From positions 356,046 through 420,045 of the forward strand of contig NW_003314284.1 in the NCBI RefSeq assembly GCF_000143415.4: a stretch of 64,000 bases of DNA. Reading direction: 5' to 3'. Positions within the stretch are counted from its first letter, which is position 1. The number at the start of each line of letters is the position of its first letter. Below the pieces are notes generated by a model that saw only the letters and a program-made list of their open reading frames with translations, made no database searches and was not told where the DNA came from. The translations under genes and the position numbers were made by a program. Shown here one piece after another: positions 44,546-56,200 of the stretch. Source of the stretch: Selaginella moellendorffii. Its lineage: Eukaryota > Streptophyta > Lycopodiopsida > Selaginellales > Selaginellaceae.

Positions 44546-45673
44546 ATGTCCTTGTCGGCCCAGGATCCGTTTTACTACATTAAGGATCAGCTGGATGAAT
44601 TGGTAAGGCAAACGTTTGATTCTAGCGTTCTGTTTGATCGGATTTGTAATCCAGGTGGGCGGATTGAATTCGAGCTATTTGAGATGGCAGGGGCTTCCGG
44701 CATCGCTGGAACGCGATGGGATTGCCAAGCAGCTGGTTGAGAAGTGTGGGAGCATCGAGAGACAGGTATGGGATTTGCGATTTGCCTTGGCAAGAGGGTT
44801 TAAGAGGGGTTTTCAGTCTGTGTGGAATTTTGTTTGGCTTGGAAGGTGGATGAGCTTGACCGAGCGATAACTGTTGCAGAGAGGAATCCCGCGAAGTTTC
44901 GAGTTGGGCCGGCCGAGATCGAGCAGAGAAGGAGATGGACGACTCAAACCAGATCCAAGGTGAGAGCTTTGAGAAGCTTAAAACTCTTCTTCTTGAGATA
45001 ACTTGAGAGCTTGGGCTTGTGTTTAAGATTGGTGGCATAAAAGCTGCTGCTCAAGATGCCGTGCAAAAGGCCCAAGCTGCTGCTCCAATGGGCGGTGCTC
45101 GATTTGGAGCTCCTCCTCCAACTCAGAAGCAGGGCCCGGATTATTCACAGCACAACGATGACTACATTGCTTCCGAGTCGGACAGACAGAGTCTTCTAAT
45201 GCGGTAAGAAATCTTTTAAAAGCTTTTCTTTGTGCCCTCGTCTCCTTTTTGTCTAAATGATGCTTGAACCAGGGAGCAGGATCAAGACTTGGACGACATC
45301 AGCACGAGCCTTGAGAAAATCGGTGGAGTTGGAGCGACCATCCACGAGGAGCTCTCTCAACAGGTCAGGTAAAAAAAAATTACCAAGTGCTTGGCGATTG
45401 CTGATTTTTTTTTAAAATTCAGGAGGGTATGATCGATGAGTTGCAGCATGATGTTGACAGCACCTCTAGCAAGCTCGCCTATGTCCAGGTCAAAAAAATC
45501 AAACTAACAATGCTTAAATAATAATCGTTTGGATCTCTCACGGTTTTGCTGGATCCTTGCAGAAAAAGCTGGAGCATGTAATAAGAAAGGCCGGATCTAA
45601 AGGGCAACTGGCCATGGTGGCGGCCTTGGTCATCCTCTTGATCATCCTTGTCTTTCTAGTATTCTACACGTAA
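44546..45673 (+). CDS. SYP61-type Qc-SNARE (trans-Golgi syntaxin)
   Basis: Seven exons: 44546-44602, 44655-44765, 44846-44959, 45028-45203, 45273-45363, 45423-45488 and 45563-45673, giving 241 residues. The N-terminal three-helix region begins MSLSAQDPFYYIKDQLDEL, as in SYP61/syntaxin-6, and includes ERRWT-like QRRRWTTQTR. ASESDRQSLLMREQDQDLDD leads into the Qc SNARE helix with its central Gln, followed by a C-terminal membrane anchor (MVAALVILLIILVFLVFYT). SYP61 acts at the trans-Golgi network in secretion and vacuolar traffic with SYP41 and VTI12. A telo-box (44517-44524) lies 21 bp before the start. An in-frame upstream ATG at 44357 is preceded by no conserved sequence and was not used. 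Confidence 0.92.
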
Positions 45674-46972
45674 CAGATCAGATGAGATAAACTACATGCA
45701 AAAGCTTCACAAACTTAACGTGCATTGATCCATAAAATAAGTGACAAGGGCTATATGTAAGTATCTACAACATAAACCGATAAGGGGTTTGTGTTGTTTG
45801 AACTTTGCCAAATGGCATGTAGGTGGGAGAATGGCGCAAAATCTGTGGGCGGACCTGGGAAAATCCATCCAAGTGGGCGGACGCAATTAAACTAGAAGAA
45901 TAAGTAGCTAGCGTCTCAGATAGGAGAACTAAAATGAGTGATGCAAACCTTAGTGCTTGTCATCCATTCTCAGTCCTGCTAAACGCCATGTTGTGGCCTC
46001 TATTGCAATTCTGGCCATTGTTGGAGTGTGGGGGGGCTGATTATTATGGCAATGGTAGCAAACGTGGGTATATTCTAGGATATTCTTCATTCTAACGGCT
46101 TACTCTTTTTTCTAATTAATTTTTAATTAGTAATTCTCTTAATTATAATGATATTCTTAGAATAAACCAAAGAAATTACTAGCCAAAATCTTTTTTAAGT
46201 GCTACAATCACTAAAATGTATTAATCAAACTCCCTTTTGATGTGGTATTTCTTGTGCCCAAAAATCATTAACCTTTTTTTTACCATTGCTTTTCTGCAAG
46301 ACAATTCAATCCATACTTTTGACATAAGACACCATAGTAACACCAACTAAACAAAAGAATTGACACACAAAGGTTTTTCCACAAAAAGATTAAGAATAAA
46401 CTCACTTGTAAAATTAAACTATTGAGTAAATGCTAAAATCAAGTTTTCTTCCACATTGCATGCACTTGTTAACTCTTTCAAAACCTTTTACAACCACCAT
46501 GATTAAACTTGTAACTCTACACATAAAATATTTGTATCTACTAGTTTGTGTTTCAAAACCTTTAGAAAAATTAGGGATTTATCTTACATTAGAAGGTGAA
46601 GGATGTAGATTTTAAATATAAATTTTTTTAGAAAAGTATAATGAAAGAAAGCTTCATATTTTATACTTTTCCTTGTTTGCAAAACTATATGTAAATAACA
46701 ATAAATTATAGTTATTTCTTTATGAAATAATAATTCATAAATATAAATATAAACCAAGATTGGCAGAATTATTAGTCTTTGACTCACTTTGACAGGAGAA
46801 AATAAAACAAAAAAACTTTAACAAGAAGAAAAAGAAAAAGCCCAGTATGCCAAAAACATTTTGGCAATGAATGCTAAGATTGTATTGATCTTGTCATCGA
46901 ACAAAGTCATGTTCAACAAGATTGAAAATCTTCAATAAATACCACTACAATATTTGAAAATATATTGAAAAT
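45674..46972. other. Intergenic, increasingly AT-rich
   Basis: No coding region or RNA gene recognised. Short AT-driven frames only. Confidence 0.5.
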
Positions 46973-47257
46973 ATGGCTTCTAGGAGGTTCCATAGCAATC
47001 TAATAATGGTAGTACATTTAGTGTGTTTTTTAATATTAATGCTTGTTACCCAGAGCCAACCATGCTCACAACCATGTTGTGGCCTCCTAGATGACAGACG
47101 TTTTTACTATTGTAATAGTGACCAGTGTTGCAGCCAATACAAGTATTGTGGTAGAGGTATTGAATTTTGTGGCAAGGGTTGTAGACATGGATATGGTGCT
47201 TGTGATGACACTGATCCCAATTCCAACTCTACAATTAGTCTTCACAGAAAATTCTAG
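46973..47257 (+). CDS. Small secreted hevein-like (chitin-binding, CBM18) protein
   Basis: 94 residues, single exon. A signal peptide (hydrophobic VVHLVCFLILMLV, cleavage probably near SQSQP) is followed by a cysteine-rich domain with CNSDQCCSQYKYCG, the core chitin-binding motif of hevein, and flanking cysteines that give the eight-Cys pattern with an extra CSQPCC at the start. Aromatic residues (Tyr-Lys-Tyr) sit where hevein binds N-acetylglucosamine. The usual Gly-rich N-terminal loop is replaced by GLLDDRRFYY. No chitinase domain follows. Such peptides bind chitin of fungi or insects in the apoplast. The gene lies alone in AT-rich sequence with codon use to match; expression is unproven. 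Confidence 0.78.
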   Translation: MASRRFHSNLIMVVHLVCFLILMLVTQSQPCSQPCCGLLDDRRFYYCNSDQCCSQYKYCGRGIEFCGKGCRHGYGACDDTDPNSNSTISLHRKF

Positions 47258-50200
47258 CATATTATGTTGTTAAGTAAGTTTTTTTTTCAATAACCACCAT
47301 GTTAAAACTCATCTATATATATTTGGTTTATATAATTTATACAATACTTAGACAAAGTCTCTAAATTAATTTTTTTTACAGATATACTAATCATGTTCTA
47401 ATTAAGGTAACCAGAAACTAAGCCACAATTCTAATTCTTTCTCATATTAAGTTTGTGTTTGCAAATTGTAAACGTTTACAGTGATTGCTTTTAAAAATCA
47501 ATTTTCTATGTTATTTTTATAATTCTAGCTAGCATGTAATGAAACTTAGACTTTCTCAATTAACGGTTGGAATGTTAAGAATTTCTAATTAAGAAATCTT
47601 AATGACTCGCCAGATAAATATAGACATATATCGAATCTAGCATATTCTTCCGAATCATCTACAGTATAAGTTCGAGGTGGCGGGGACACGTGTGTCCATG
47701 CATAGAGTGAGAGACGAATTAAAATACGGCCGAAGCTGTTTAGTTCCTGCATAGCGAAGAGAAGAGGAAAAAGTACGTATACGAAGGATTGTTGTGATGA
47801 TTTCCATCCAGCTTGGTATAGTATAGACTGTAAGGCCCTACGGCCATGATAAGTAGAAGAGACGGGGTGGTGGAGTGGAAGTGAATCGAAACGCTGACGC
47901 CGAAGAAATGATCCGGGAAGCACATTTCCATTCATGCCCCGCGTGCCCCGCCCAAAATCATAGGGCATGAGAAAGCCAGCCAGCCAGCCATACCGGCATG
48001 GATCATGGATGGATGGTGAGCATGGCCGCATCAATCATGTGCATGGGGGCATGCATGGCGTGCCGTATAAAAGTACGGGCGTGCATGGTGGCATGCTGGC
48101 ATGCATGGCGACACACACCCTTCGCATTCAAATGTATATAATATATGCATATCCCAACATCATGGACTATACAAAGTTAAGAATGAATGATCATCAAGGT
48201 GGTGGTGTGATAACTTGGGTTTGCATGCGCGCGTGCCTTGGGGGCTCATGTTTATGGGTTGTGTAAAACTTATGCGTTTCTCGCTCCCACAATTTGATAA
48301 CATTTTTGTCCCCCCTCTTGTCATTCATTCGTTTCATTTCAGTTCCCAGTCAATTGATATTGTTTTGTCAGTTTGAGACAGCACACAGCACACAAACGAA
48401 GATAGTAACCATGCGAGCGGGAGAAAAACGAAATAAAAAACAAGCATGGTTATATTCGTGGGTGCAACGCGCTCCATTTGCAGTGCTCCCTGCTATAATG
48501 CTCGAGTTTTCTTTCGCGCGTTCTCGCCTATCCATTGGAACAGAAGACCCCACAAGATCCGCGTGATCGAAACTTATGCGGGAATGCGTCGGATGACGTT
48601 TCGAGGCGCAGCCAAAGGATTCGAACCTGCATCCGGTAGAGAGGAAGAGTGAACTGCAATAAAATAACACGTACCGAGAGAGAGCGATTAGAAAATACCA
48701 AGCTTTCCAATGCGATGGGCGATGATGATAATGATACAGCTGAGCTAGACAAAAAGGCGTCTTGTATACTTCTATAACGATCTCCAACGATAAGCTTTTT
48801 GCCACCGAGAAAGGCTACACGGCTCAGGCAGCTTCATGATCACGTATTATGAACCTCGGAGCCTGCAAACCCACCATCGAGCAAATTCAGTTTGACCAGC
48901 CAGCCAGCCAATGAAACGCTTCAGTACTTGCCTGGGAGCAACGAGTATAAATTGCCAAGCAGCAGCGCCGGGGAGAGAAGCAAGCAGCATCCTCAAAGTT
49001 CTTCGCTATAGCTCTTTCGAGTTCTCGTTTTCTTCCGGTTCTCTCGCCTTGCAGAGTTATGGCTATGGCTGGCAACACGCAGTAAGTAAACACACCATCA
49101 GTTGTTTGTCTCAACAATGCCATTTTGCTTACTTGGTTGCTTGGGTCGTGCAAACGAGCTTTGGTGACTACGTGACTTTTGTTTGGCTTGCTTGGTTCTC
49201 GGCCCCGGATCATGCACTCTTGCTTTCTTTCGCTGTCTCGCGAGTATAATAGACGTAGATATGCCGGTGAAGACTTGTGCGAGTGGAGACTTGTGTGAGT
49301 TGCTTGGACACCACCTGTTGTCTGCTTCCGAGTTGAAATTCCCTCTCCAAGAAGTTTGTTCCCGAGCTAGTATATCCTTGTCGTGCACAGGTCAAATCCC
49401 ATCCTAACACATCATGCCTAGCTTGATTCCGTGTCCCCGCTGAATTTTCTCACCCAGTTGACATTCTGCGCTGCGTGAGTGTGCTCAATCCTCATCTCTT
49501 TTGCTCCTTTTCTTTCGCCTACAGCTTTTCTCCTCTTCCTATAGCCAAAAGTTAAAAGTCTCCAGTATATCCAGCATGATGTACCGCAAACATGGAAGCC
49601 ATTACGCAGTGTCACCCGCTAGCCTTGCAGCATATCCTGTATCCACAAGGGAAAAAAAGCCAGCGAGTCAGTCATTCCAACTGTATTGCGCTTTAGAAAA
49701 GAGGAGGCCAACTTACCATGCGCAAACGCAGAGTGGTCTGCCTAGTGGTAGAAGAGAGGCCGGGAGTTAAAATCCTTTCGTTGGTTCCATCGTGCACACA
49801 CGCGTGCATGCCCCTATCCCACGTAATGCACACGCGCAGCCTGCATGATTGATCACAAATGGCGGTCCCCCATCTTCAGTTTGTTCTGTTCCCCATATTC
49901 TCCTTATTCCCCATTCTTTGTTTTTTTTTTGTTGCTGTTTCGTATTTTTTCCGTGCATTATGCTCCAAAGATCTTTTCCGCTCTCTGTGAGGCCCTGTCG
50001 AATCTTTCGTTGGTGATGCAACCGGCCTTGTCTGTGGCGTCGAGTGCTCCAGAGGAGGACTGTGCATTGGCCAGCCGCAGCGGTCACTGCGCTTGTTTGC
50101 TTGAGGAGCGCATAAACTTTGTCGTGTCACATTCACTTATTTCTCCGTAAACTTCCAAGCTCCCGTGTCCTGTTGAGAAGTCAGTCCGTGGTGAGGAAAA

Positions 50201-50660
50201 TTAGAGCGCAAAGAAGAAAAAAAAAGGTGACAAAATCTCACCTGGAAGCACGACGCGTGCTCTCCGCGAGTGCTTCACCCATATCTCAATCTGCAAACAT
50301 ATTCCAGCTTTGCCTTTCCCCACGCATTCGTGGCTCCCAGTAGAGAGAAAATAATATCCTCCACCCCGGCGTGCTCTCGATTTCGATTCATCCCTCGGAA
50401 GAATGTCCTGGTATATAACTCTGCCAAATGCGCGATTCTTTCCCCCATTCCTAATGTTCATCCGGTCCCACTCCCTGCTTTGCAAACAAAGCATGCCTTC
50501 GTGCCTTCTTTAGCACTGCCAACGCCTTTGCCATCGCTATTGCAACTTCGTCGTCTCTAAGCGGACCCCGTTTCACCATCATCTTCCATCAGGCTTGGCA
50601 ATCCCCGTGGAACTTGAAAGAAGAACGTTTTGAGCTCCCCCCCACATATTCCTGGTCACC
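47258..50660. other. Long intergenic region
   Basis: I recognise no protein gene. Many frames are open on both strands at 48300-50600, but none shows a domain, conserved motif or consistent splicing. A dense run of CATGCA motifs and a TATA box occur near 48000-48260. A B-box-like GGTTCGAATCC (minus strand, 48618-48628) has no tRNA fold around it. Confidence 0.45.
48000..48240 (+). promoter_or_regulatory. RY-element cluster with a TATA box
   Basis: CATGCATG or GCATGC motifs recur at least six times between about 47995 and 48230, around a TATAAAA at 48066-48072. RY elements (CATGCA) bind B3 factors of the ABI3/FUS3 type. I see no gene directly downstream, so what it would drive is unknown; a simple GCATG-rich repeat is the alternative. 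Confidence 0.4.
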
Positions 50661-51234
50661 TCCCCTTGTCCATTTTATAGAACAGTAGCGCTGCTTTGTG
50701 TGCTGCTGCTCGAGCTCTCTCTAGTGCTGCCCCGCTTTTTTCCTTCATTTTCTGCAACTCCACTTGCGCCTCCCTGTCCCTGCTTTACTCCGCTGCAAAT
50801 TCCCGGCAAGGACGATTCGGCCAAGGCATTCTGCGGATTTTGTTTGCTCATCATTTCCTCCCTGTCGAGGAAGATCCTTTCATTCCATTCCACTGCGTGC
50901 GTCCTCCTGTCCCAGTTTCCCAGCTTCTCATCCCTCAGACGCAACTCCGGCTTGTCTGCCGCTCACGGGTCAGGCCTAATGCTCGGTTCCTTCATTGGCT
51001 GACTTTGCTCTCCAGATTGTGATGCTCGATATCAATACCCCGCCTTTTTCGACAGTATAAGAGTTGGTCATCCGGTGGCCCTGCTGTGACTTGTGGCCAG
51101 CAAAATTCCTTTTTTTTCTTCTTCTTCTTCTTGTTGAAGGCCTTTGCATAGTACGCACTGACTGCCTGCTTGCGGCTTGAGAATGCTCTGTCCTGATGCT
51201 GCCCTGCTCTTCAGAGGTGTTGCCAACAACTGAA
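50661..51234 (+). promoter_or_regulatory. Promoter and leader of the AdoMetDC gene
   Basis: CATTTTATAGAAC near 50671 is a plausible TATA box. The following CT-rich sequence fits a long 5' leader, as usual for this gene. A uORF at 51183-51233 (16 residues) ends one base before the ATG of the conserved uORF. The transcription start is not fixed. Confidence 0.4.
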
Positions 51235-51444
51235 ATGGATGCCGAGTCCCTTGCTAGCAACAGTAAATCGCTGACTTTCGAAGCTCCTCTCGGCTACAAG
51301 GCTGAAGACATTCGACCCCACGGGCTCACAGACGTGTTTCGATCTGCTGCATACTCCAACGTAAGATTGCAACGGATTTCTTGTGCTCCTTTACCTCGTC
51401 CTGACGTTTTTCTCTTTCCACAGTGCGTGAGAAGGCCATCGTGA
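51235..51444 (+). CDS. AdoMetDC conserved peptide uORF (polyamine-sensing)
   Basis: Exons 51235-51360 and 51424-51444 encode 48 residues. The C-terminal part reads FEAPLGYKAEDIRPHG, then DVFRSAAYSN across the intron to CVRRPS and stop. This matches the conserved small uORF of plant AdoMetDC mRNAs (LGYSIEDVRPNGG..F.SAAYSNC.RKPS). In angiosperms high polyamine stalls ribosomes at this peptide and lowers AdoMetDC translation. The intron splits the peptide just before its Cys. An in-frame ATG at 51196 could add 13 residues. The AdoMetDC start codon is 59 nt downstream. Confidence 0.93.
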   Translation: MDAESLASNSKSLTFEAPLGYKAEDIRPHGLTDVFRSAAYSNVRLQRISCAPLPRPDVFLFPQCVRRPS

Positions 51445-51503
51445 CTCCTGCTCTCCGTCCGCCTGATCGGATTCACTTCCAAAACCTCATATCCACACGT
51501 GAG

Positions 51504-52754
51504 ATGGGAGGAATGAAGGATACTTTTGAAGAACCTGCGATGCCAACTCCTGGATTCGAAGGCTTTGAGAAGCGGCTGGAAGTTGAATTCTTCCCAGCAG
51601 CCGCTCGGTCCCTCCGGTCGCTTTCGAGGGATCAGATAGACTCGTTCCTCAATGTGGCGGAATGCACCATCGTCTCTCAGCTCTCCAATGGCCACTTCGA
51701 TTCATACGTGCTCTCCGAGTCGAGCCTCTTCATCTATCCCCACCGGATCGTCATCAAGACCTGCGGCACCACCCGGCTGCTCAAGGCTCTTCCAAAACTT
51801 CTGGCAGTGGCTGCTAGCATCGGCCTGGCTCGAGTTGTACGTTGCAAGTATACGCGGGGCAGCTTTCTCTTCCCCGAAGTCCAGCCTTTCCCACATCACA
51901 GCTTTGACGAGGAGGTCCGCACACTGGACGAGCACTTTGGAAGCCTCCACAGCAGCAAGCACGTCGTTATGGGCGACGATCGCCAGAAGTGGCATGTCTA
52001 CGTTGCTTCGGAGAGCAAGTCTGATCGAGCTGGTGAAGCCGTGTCCAAGTCGAGCAACACGATCTACACGCTCGAGGTCTGCATGACGGAGCTGGACAAA
52101 TCCGTTGCGAGGAGCTTCTTCAAGTCGGCGTCCATTGTCACCGGTGAGGACATGACCAGAGCATCCGGTATCAACTCCATCCTGCCCCGCTCTCAAATCT
52201 GCGACTTCGCCTTTGATCCTTGCGGCTACTCGATGAACGGACTCGAGAATGGAGCTCACTCCACAATTCACATCACTCCCGAGGACGGCTTCAGCTATGC
52301 CAGCTTCGAGTGCATGGGCTACGATCCAGCAAAAACCGGCCTGAATGCGCTCATCGACCGCGTTCTCCGATGCTTCAAGCCGGGATTCTTCAGTGTCTGT
52401 GTTCATGCTGCGCCTCCTGTTTCTACGGATTCGGTCACTTTGCCATTAAAGAGCACCGGGTCAACGTGGGACAAAGCCATCTCTGCGCCAGTAGCGTATG
52501 CGTGCAGTGGTAGTCACAAAGAGGAGCTTCCAGGTGGGAGTGCCGTTGTCTATCATACGTTCCAGCTCGCCAAGCGTTTTGAATGCGGGCCGACTCAGGT
52601 GATCGCTCTTGCCGATGATGAAGAAGAGGTGGCGGCCGATAGTTTGAATACCCAGGATGAAGCCGGGGCCAATGCATATAAAACTGATAAGCTCAGGAGG
52701 CCGACGGAGACAAAAGTCGCGATGCTGCAGCCGGTAAAAGCTCGGCGGGGCTGA
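51504..52754 (+). CDS. S-adenosylmethionine decarboxylase proenzyme
   Basis: 416 residues in one exon, as is usual for plant AdoMetDC coding regions. It makes decarboxylated AdoMet, the aminopropyl donor for spermidine and spermine. The proenzyme cleaves itself at SYVLSESSLFIYPHR between Glu72 and Ser73, and that Ser becomes the pyruvoyl cofactor. GFEGFEKRLEVEFF at the N-terminus, the catalytic Cys region KTCGTTRLL, DPCGYSMNG and YASFEC are all family signatures. The tail after about residue 340 is variable, as in other plants. Start ATG 51504 gives the normal N-terminus; frame sequence upstream of it belongs to the uORF exon. Convergent with the transportin gene. Confidence 0.96.
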   Translation: MGGMKDTFEEPAMPTPGFEGFEKRLEVEFFPAAARSLRSLSRDQIDSFLNVAECTIVSQLSNGHFDSYVLSESSLFIYPHRIVIKTCGTTRLLKALPKLLAVAASIGLARVVRCKYTRGSFLFPEVQPFPHHSFDEEVRTLDEHFGSLHSSKHVVMGDDRQKWHVYVASESKSDRAGEAVSKSSNTIYTLEVCMTELDKSVARSFFKSASIVTGEDMTRASGINSILPRSQICDFAFDPCGYSMNGLENGAHSTIHITPEDGFSYASFECMGYDPAKTGLNALIDRVLRCFKPGFFSVCVHAAPPVSTDSVTLPLKSTGSTWDKAISAPVAYACSGSHKEELPGGSAVVYHTFQLAKRFECGPTQVIALADDEEEVAADSLNTQDEAGANAYKTDKLRRPTETKVAMLQPVKARRG

Positions 52755-53287
52755 GCGCCGCGGCGCCAGCTTCATACTACCCAGAACTGCTCAAATTATT
52801 GAGGGACCAGCTCGGCAGCGCCTTGGAGAACTTCTCAGATGAAGACGGAGATGGCATTTTTGATTGTAGCCAATTCTGGGACGTGGTTAACAGATATCTC
52901 TGCTTCTGGGAAGTTCTCAAAAATACCAGCGGAGAAGATCAATGGCGGCAGTTTTACTTGCCACTGCGTACTGAAGAAGCTGATAGTTGTAGATATCAGA
53001 GATGTTGAGCACTTTGTGAAGAATGGTCTTGGACTAGAAAACAGATACCAAGTAATCCCAGCAGTTCTTTTAATGAGATATGCTTTGTTACTCTTGCCTG
53101 CAAGCAGGTTAGGAGGGAAACAAGAACGAAGGAAAAAGAAAATTTGCTCATACAGACCAGATCTTATATCACAAAAGAATGATACAAAGCAATCTCTCTA
53201 CAACTACAAAATCTTTTTCCAGATAATCACAAGCAGAAAAATAACTCTTGACTTTCACGCAATGCAAGGCTCAGAGAGTGAAATACC

Positions 53288-56200
53288 TCAACAAGCGAGT
53301 GGCGACAGAGTTAATTGAGATGGTCGAAGAGCAAGTTGCACGGCTTCTTGAACTTTCTTACTGCGACGGCACACATCGGAGATTTCTTCCAGGGAGGGTG
53401 TCACGGTAGATTGTTCTGCACCGGAACCGGCTAGAGATACAGCCTGCAAAAATGATGCTTTCTCGTTGTCCGTCACTATGGACGAAGGAACCAGCGTTGC
53501 AGCGTCTTGTGCCCAGGAGGCAACTTTCTGGCCGTATAAGCGTGCGAGTGACAGGATGACGCTAATCACCTGAAAGTTCCATACGTCAGTCATGACATCA
53601 CTCAGCTGAGCAGTTACCTCGTCCAGGCGCGACGTGGGAAGGGCACCAGCGAGTGCTGCTATTAAAACCCGCGTTAACGCAGGGCCACGGGGGAGTAAAG
53701 CGTTATCTATATAAAGCTGAAAAGGTTTTCCACCAGGTGAATTACAAAGTTCAATGACATCTTTCAGGAATGTCAAGATAGATCTGCAAGCTTCCCTGCA
53801 GAAAAGCATCACACGAGGTATCAAAACAAGAATAAGAAACTCACCGATGCTGTATGGTTATTCCCGTAATTGCGCAGTCAAGCAAAGGCCCAAATACAGC
53901 TTCCATCGGTACAAGAAGGTGAGGACAGTATCTTATGCACCTTGAACCCAATAGGAAGCAATCGTCCGCTAAATCTGGCATCTCAGTAAAATCCTGAGAT
54001 GTATAAAACAAAACCGTTAAAAGTTGATAGAAAAGTACTGAGAAGCAAACCTTGATGCTCTTTAACAAGCTCAGCGTTTTCATAAATAAAACAGAAATAA
54101 GATTGCTTAGATATACAGCACAATTCGGATCGGCTCCAAACACCTGCAAAAGAAGGAAGGAAAAAAAAAAAAAAAAGAGTGTTAAGCTGCAACCAAATTA
54201 TAAACAAATGTTACCTTGATAGCTTCACTAGCAAGATAGAGAAAGCATGGGTGATTGTGTTCCTGAAACAGGTGTTGGATTTTTCCAAGCATAGGTCCCA
54301 TGCTAGATAGCATCGCTTTTCCACAGCTTCTGACCTGTTGCAACGCAGTACAGGAGTTAACACAGAAATGAAAGTTTCGACCCACCGCATATTTGCACGC
54401 TCTGCAAAGCCTTTCCATCGTACGAACGTCTGCAGCTTTCCTGTAACATTTGGTGACTTAACAGGAACTGAAATAAAAAAGACGATGTACGAACTGTGAA
54501 AAAACGGTTTCCAGTATTGGCCACATGCCACTAAACATCATTGCTAATGGCTCCGGTTGTGTTACGTATCTACACAGAAATTATTAGAAATGCCTGAACA
54601 CTGTGAAGATTTAACCTGTAAATGTTGGCAAGTTTATCGATGAGTATGGTGTATTGACTTGAGGTTGTGTCCGTACCCGCTTGAGAAATCAAAATGAGTT
54701 GCTGCGAATAACAATTAAAAAAAATATAATTAGTGCCTTGCCCGACATACCTGAAGCGGCGTGATTACTGGATAGCAAAGATGCTGCAAGGCCTGAAACA
54801 GCTGCTCCGGAGGCAAGGCGCTCACAACCATACTGAGATAATCAAGGATAAGCAGAGTGTATAGGACAACACGGACAACACTGACGATTACCTGAGACCT
54901 TCCACCAGTTGCAATTCACCTTCAGAATCTAGAAGAAATTTCTTTTTGTCTTCTCCAGACATTACCTGACGAAAAACAGCAAGAAGAGATTCTATCGATC
55001 CAGTCAACTGCGTCCTGCAAGCTGCAATTAAGTCATTTTAGAGGCATTGCACTGTAAGTAACATCAGTACCATCGCAAACATGTTTCAAGGCCAGTGCGG
55101 CTGCTGCTGCCGGACTCTCACCAACACAAAGGGCGCCTATAAGCATTTCAAGCAACGTTGGAAGAAGAGTTTTAGAACTTTGAAACGCTCCTAGCCAGTC
55201 CGCAAAAGCTCCAACAGTCAAACATGCTGCATTCTCACAAATTATAATCAAAATCAAGTGAAAAAGATTTCGAGGGAACTTGTCTTACATGTGTAAAGCA
55301 CCTCCGGTACTGTTGGCAGTTGAGGTAACAGAGTCATAACCTGTACATGTGATTAGCTTCAGACCTCATCCGAACTCATCTAAACCCACCGTTGGCATTA
55401 GAGTTGATTCCGAAAGAGATACAGTCTTCGCTATTGCGCGGATGCAGTATAGTAAAGCTTCTGTAGGTCGCCAATTCCATTCGTTCTTGTCTGCCGGAAT
55501 GCTGACTTTTGTTAAAGGTTCTGCTAGAAGTCCAAGAGTTTCTTGACCACCAAGGACAACAGTGACGTCTATCAACATGTGTGCAACATCTGATGAGAAA
55601 AGTAATCAGGATTGCTAGAAGTAACTCCAGAAAAAAAAAATTTATAAAAATTACCTGCTCGAGTTTCACGAAAATCCGCATCTTCACCTCTTCGCCATGA
55701 CTTAAAATCGGGTGGATAAGCGACATGGGAACTAACCTGCAAAATATGCTTCTAAAACAAATGTAAAAAATAAAAGAGCCATTACCAAAGACACCAGTAG
55801 TCTGTAGTAAGGACGAAAAATAGCGAGGCGACGTTCCCTTTCTGCTTCGCCAGCTGCCTCGCTGCCGAAGGCACTATAGTTCTCTCTGTGATTATTAAAT
55901 TTAGTCGGTTTACGATACATAAACGCAACAAACCTTTTTGTTAAAGCTCGACTAAGTCGATGCCAGAAATTAAACGTCATTGAAGAAATAGGATAATCCG
56001 GATGCGATGTAACCTCAACTAAGGCTTCCACTATCATTATAGCTTCATTTGTACCTGGTAATCAGCTAATAAGTAAAGGTATGCTTAAGATATTCCTTTT
56101 ACCACTCGCTATAAGTCCAACATAAGCTTCTCCCATTTCTGCAAACAAATACGCTATTCCTTTGACAGTCTCGTCATCCTAAAACTTAATGTTAGCAATG

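Noticed and set aside
48600-48640. tRNA-like B-box GGTTCGAATCC on the minus strand
   Set aside because: The surrounding bases do not form an acceptor stem or anticodon arm.
49725-49780. tRNA/SINE-like A-box (TGCCTAGTGGTAG) and weak B-box
   Set aside because: The B-box match is poor and the two boxes are only about 25 nt apart, too close for a tRNA or typical SINE head.
51423-51503. AdoMetDC protein starting at 51423
   Set aside because: The codon is GTG and lies at the exon junction of the conserved uORF; the ATG at 51504 gives the usual AdoMetDC N-terminus.
51702-52406. 234-codon minus-strand frame over AdoMetDC
   Set aside because: Antisense shadow of a strongly recognised coding region; no family match.
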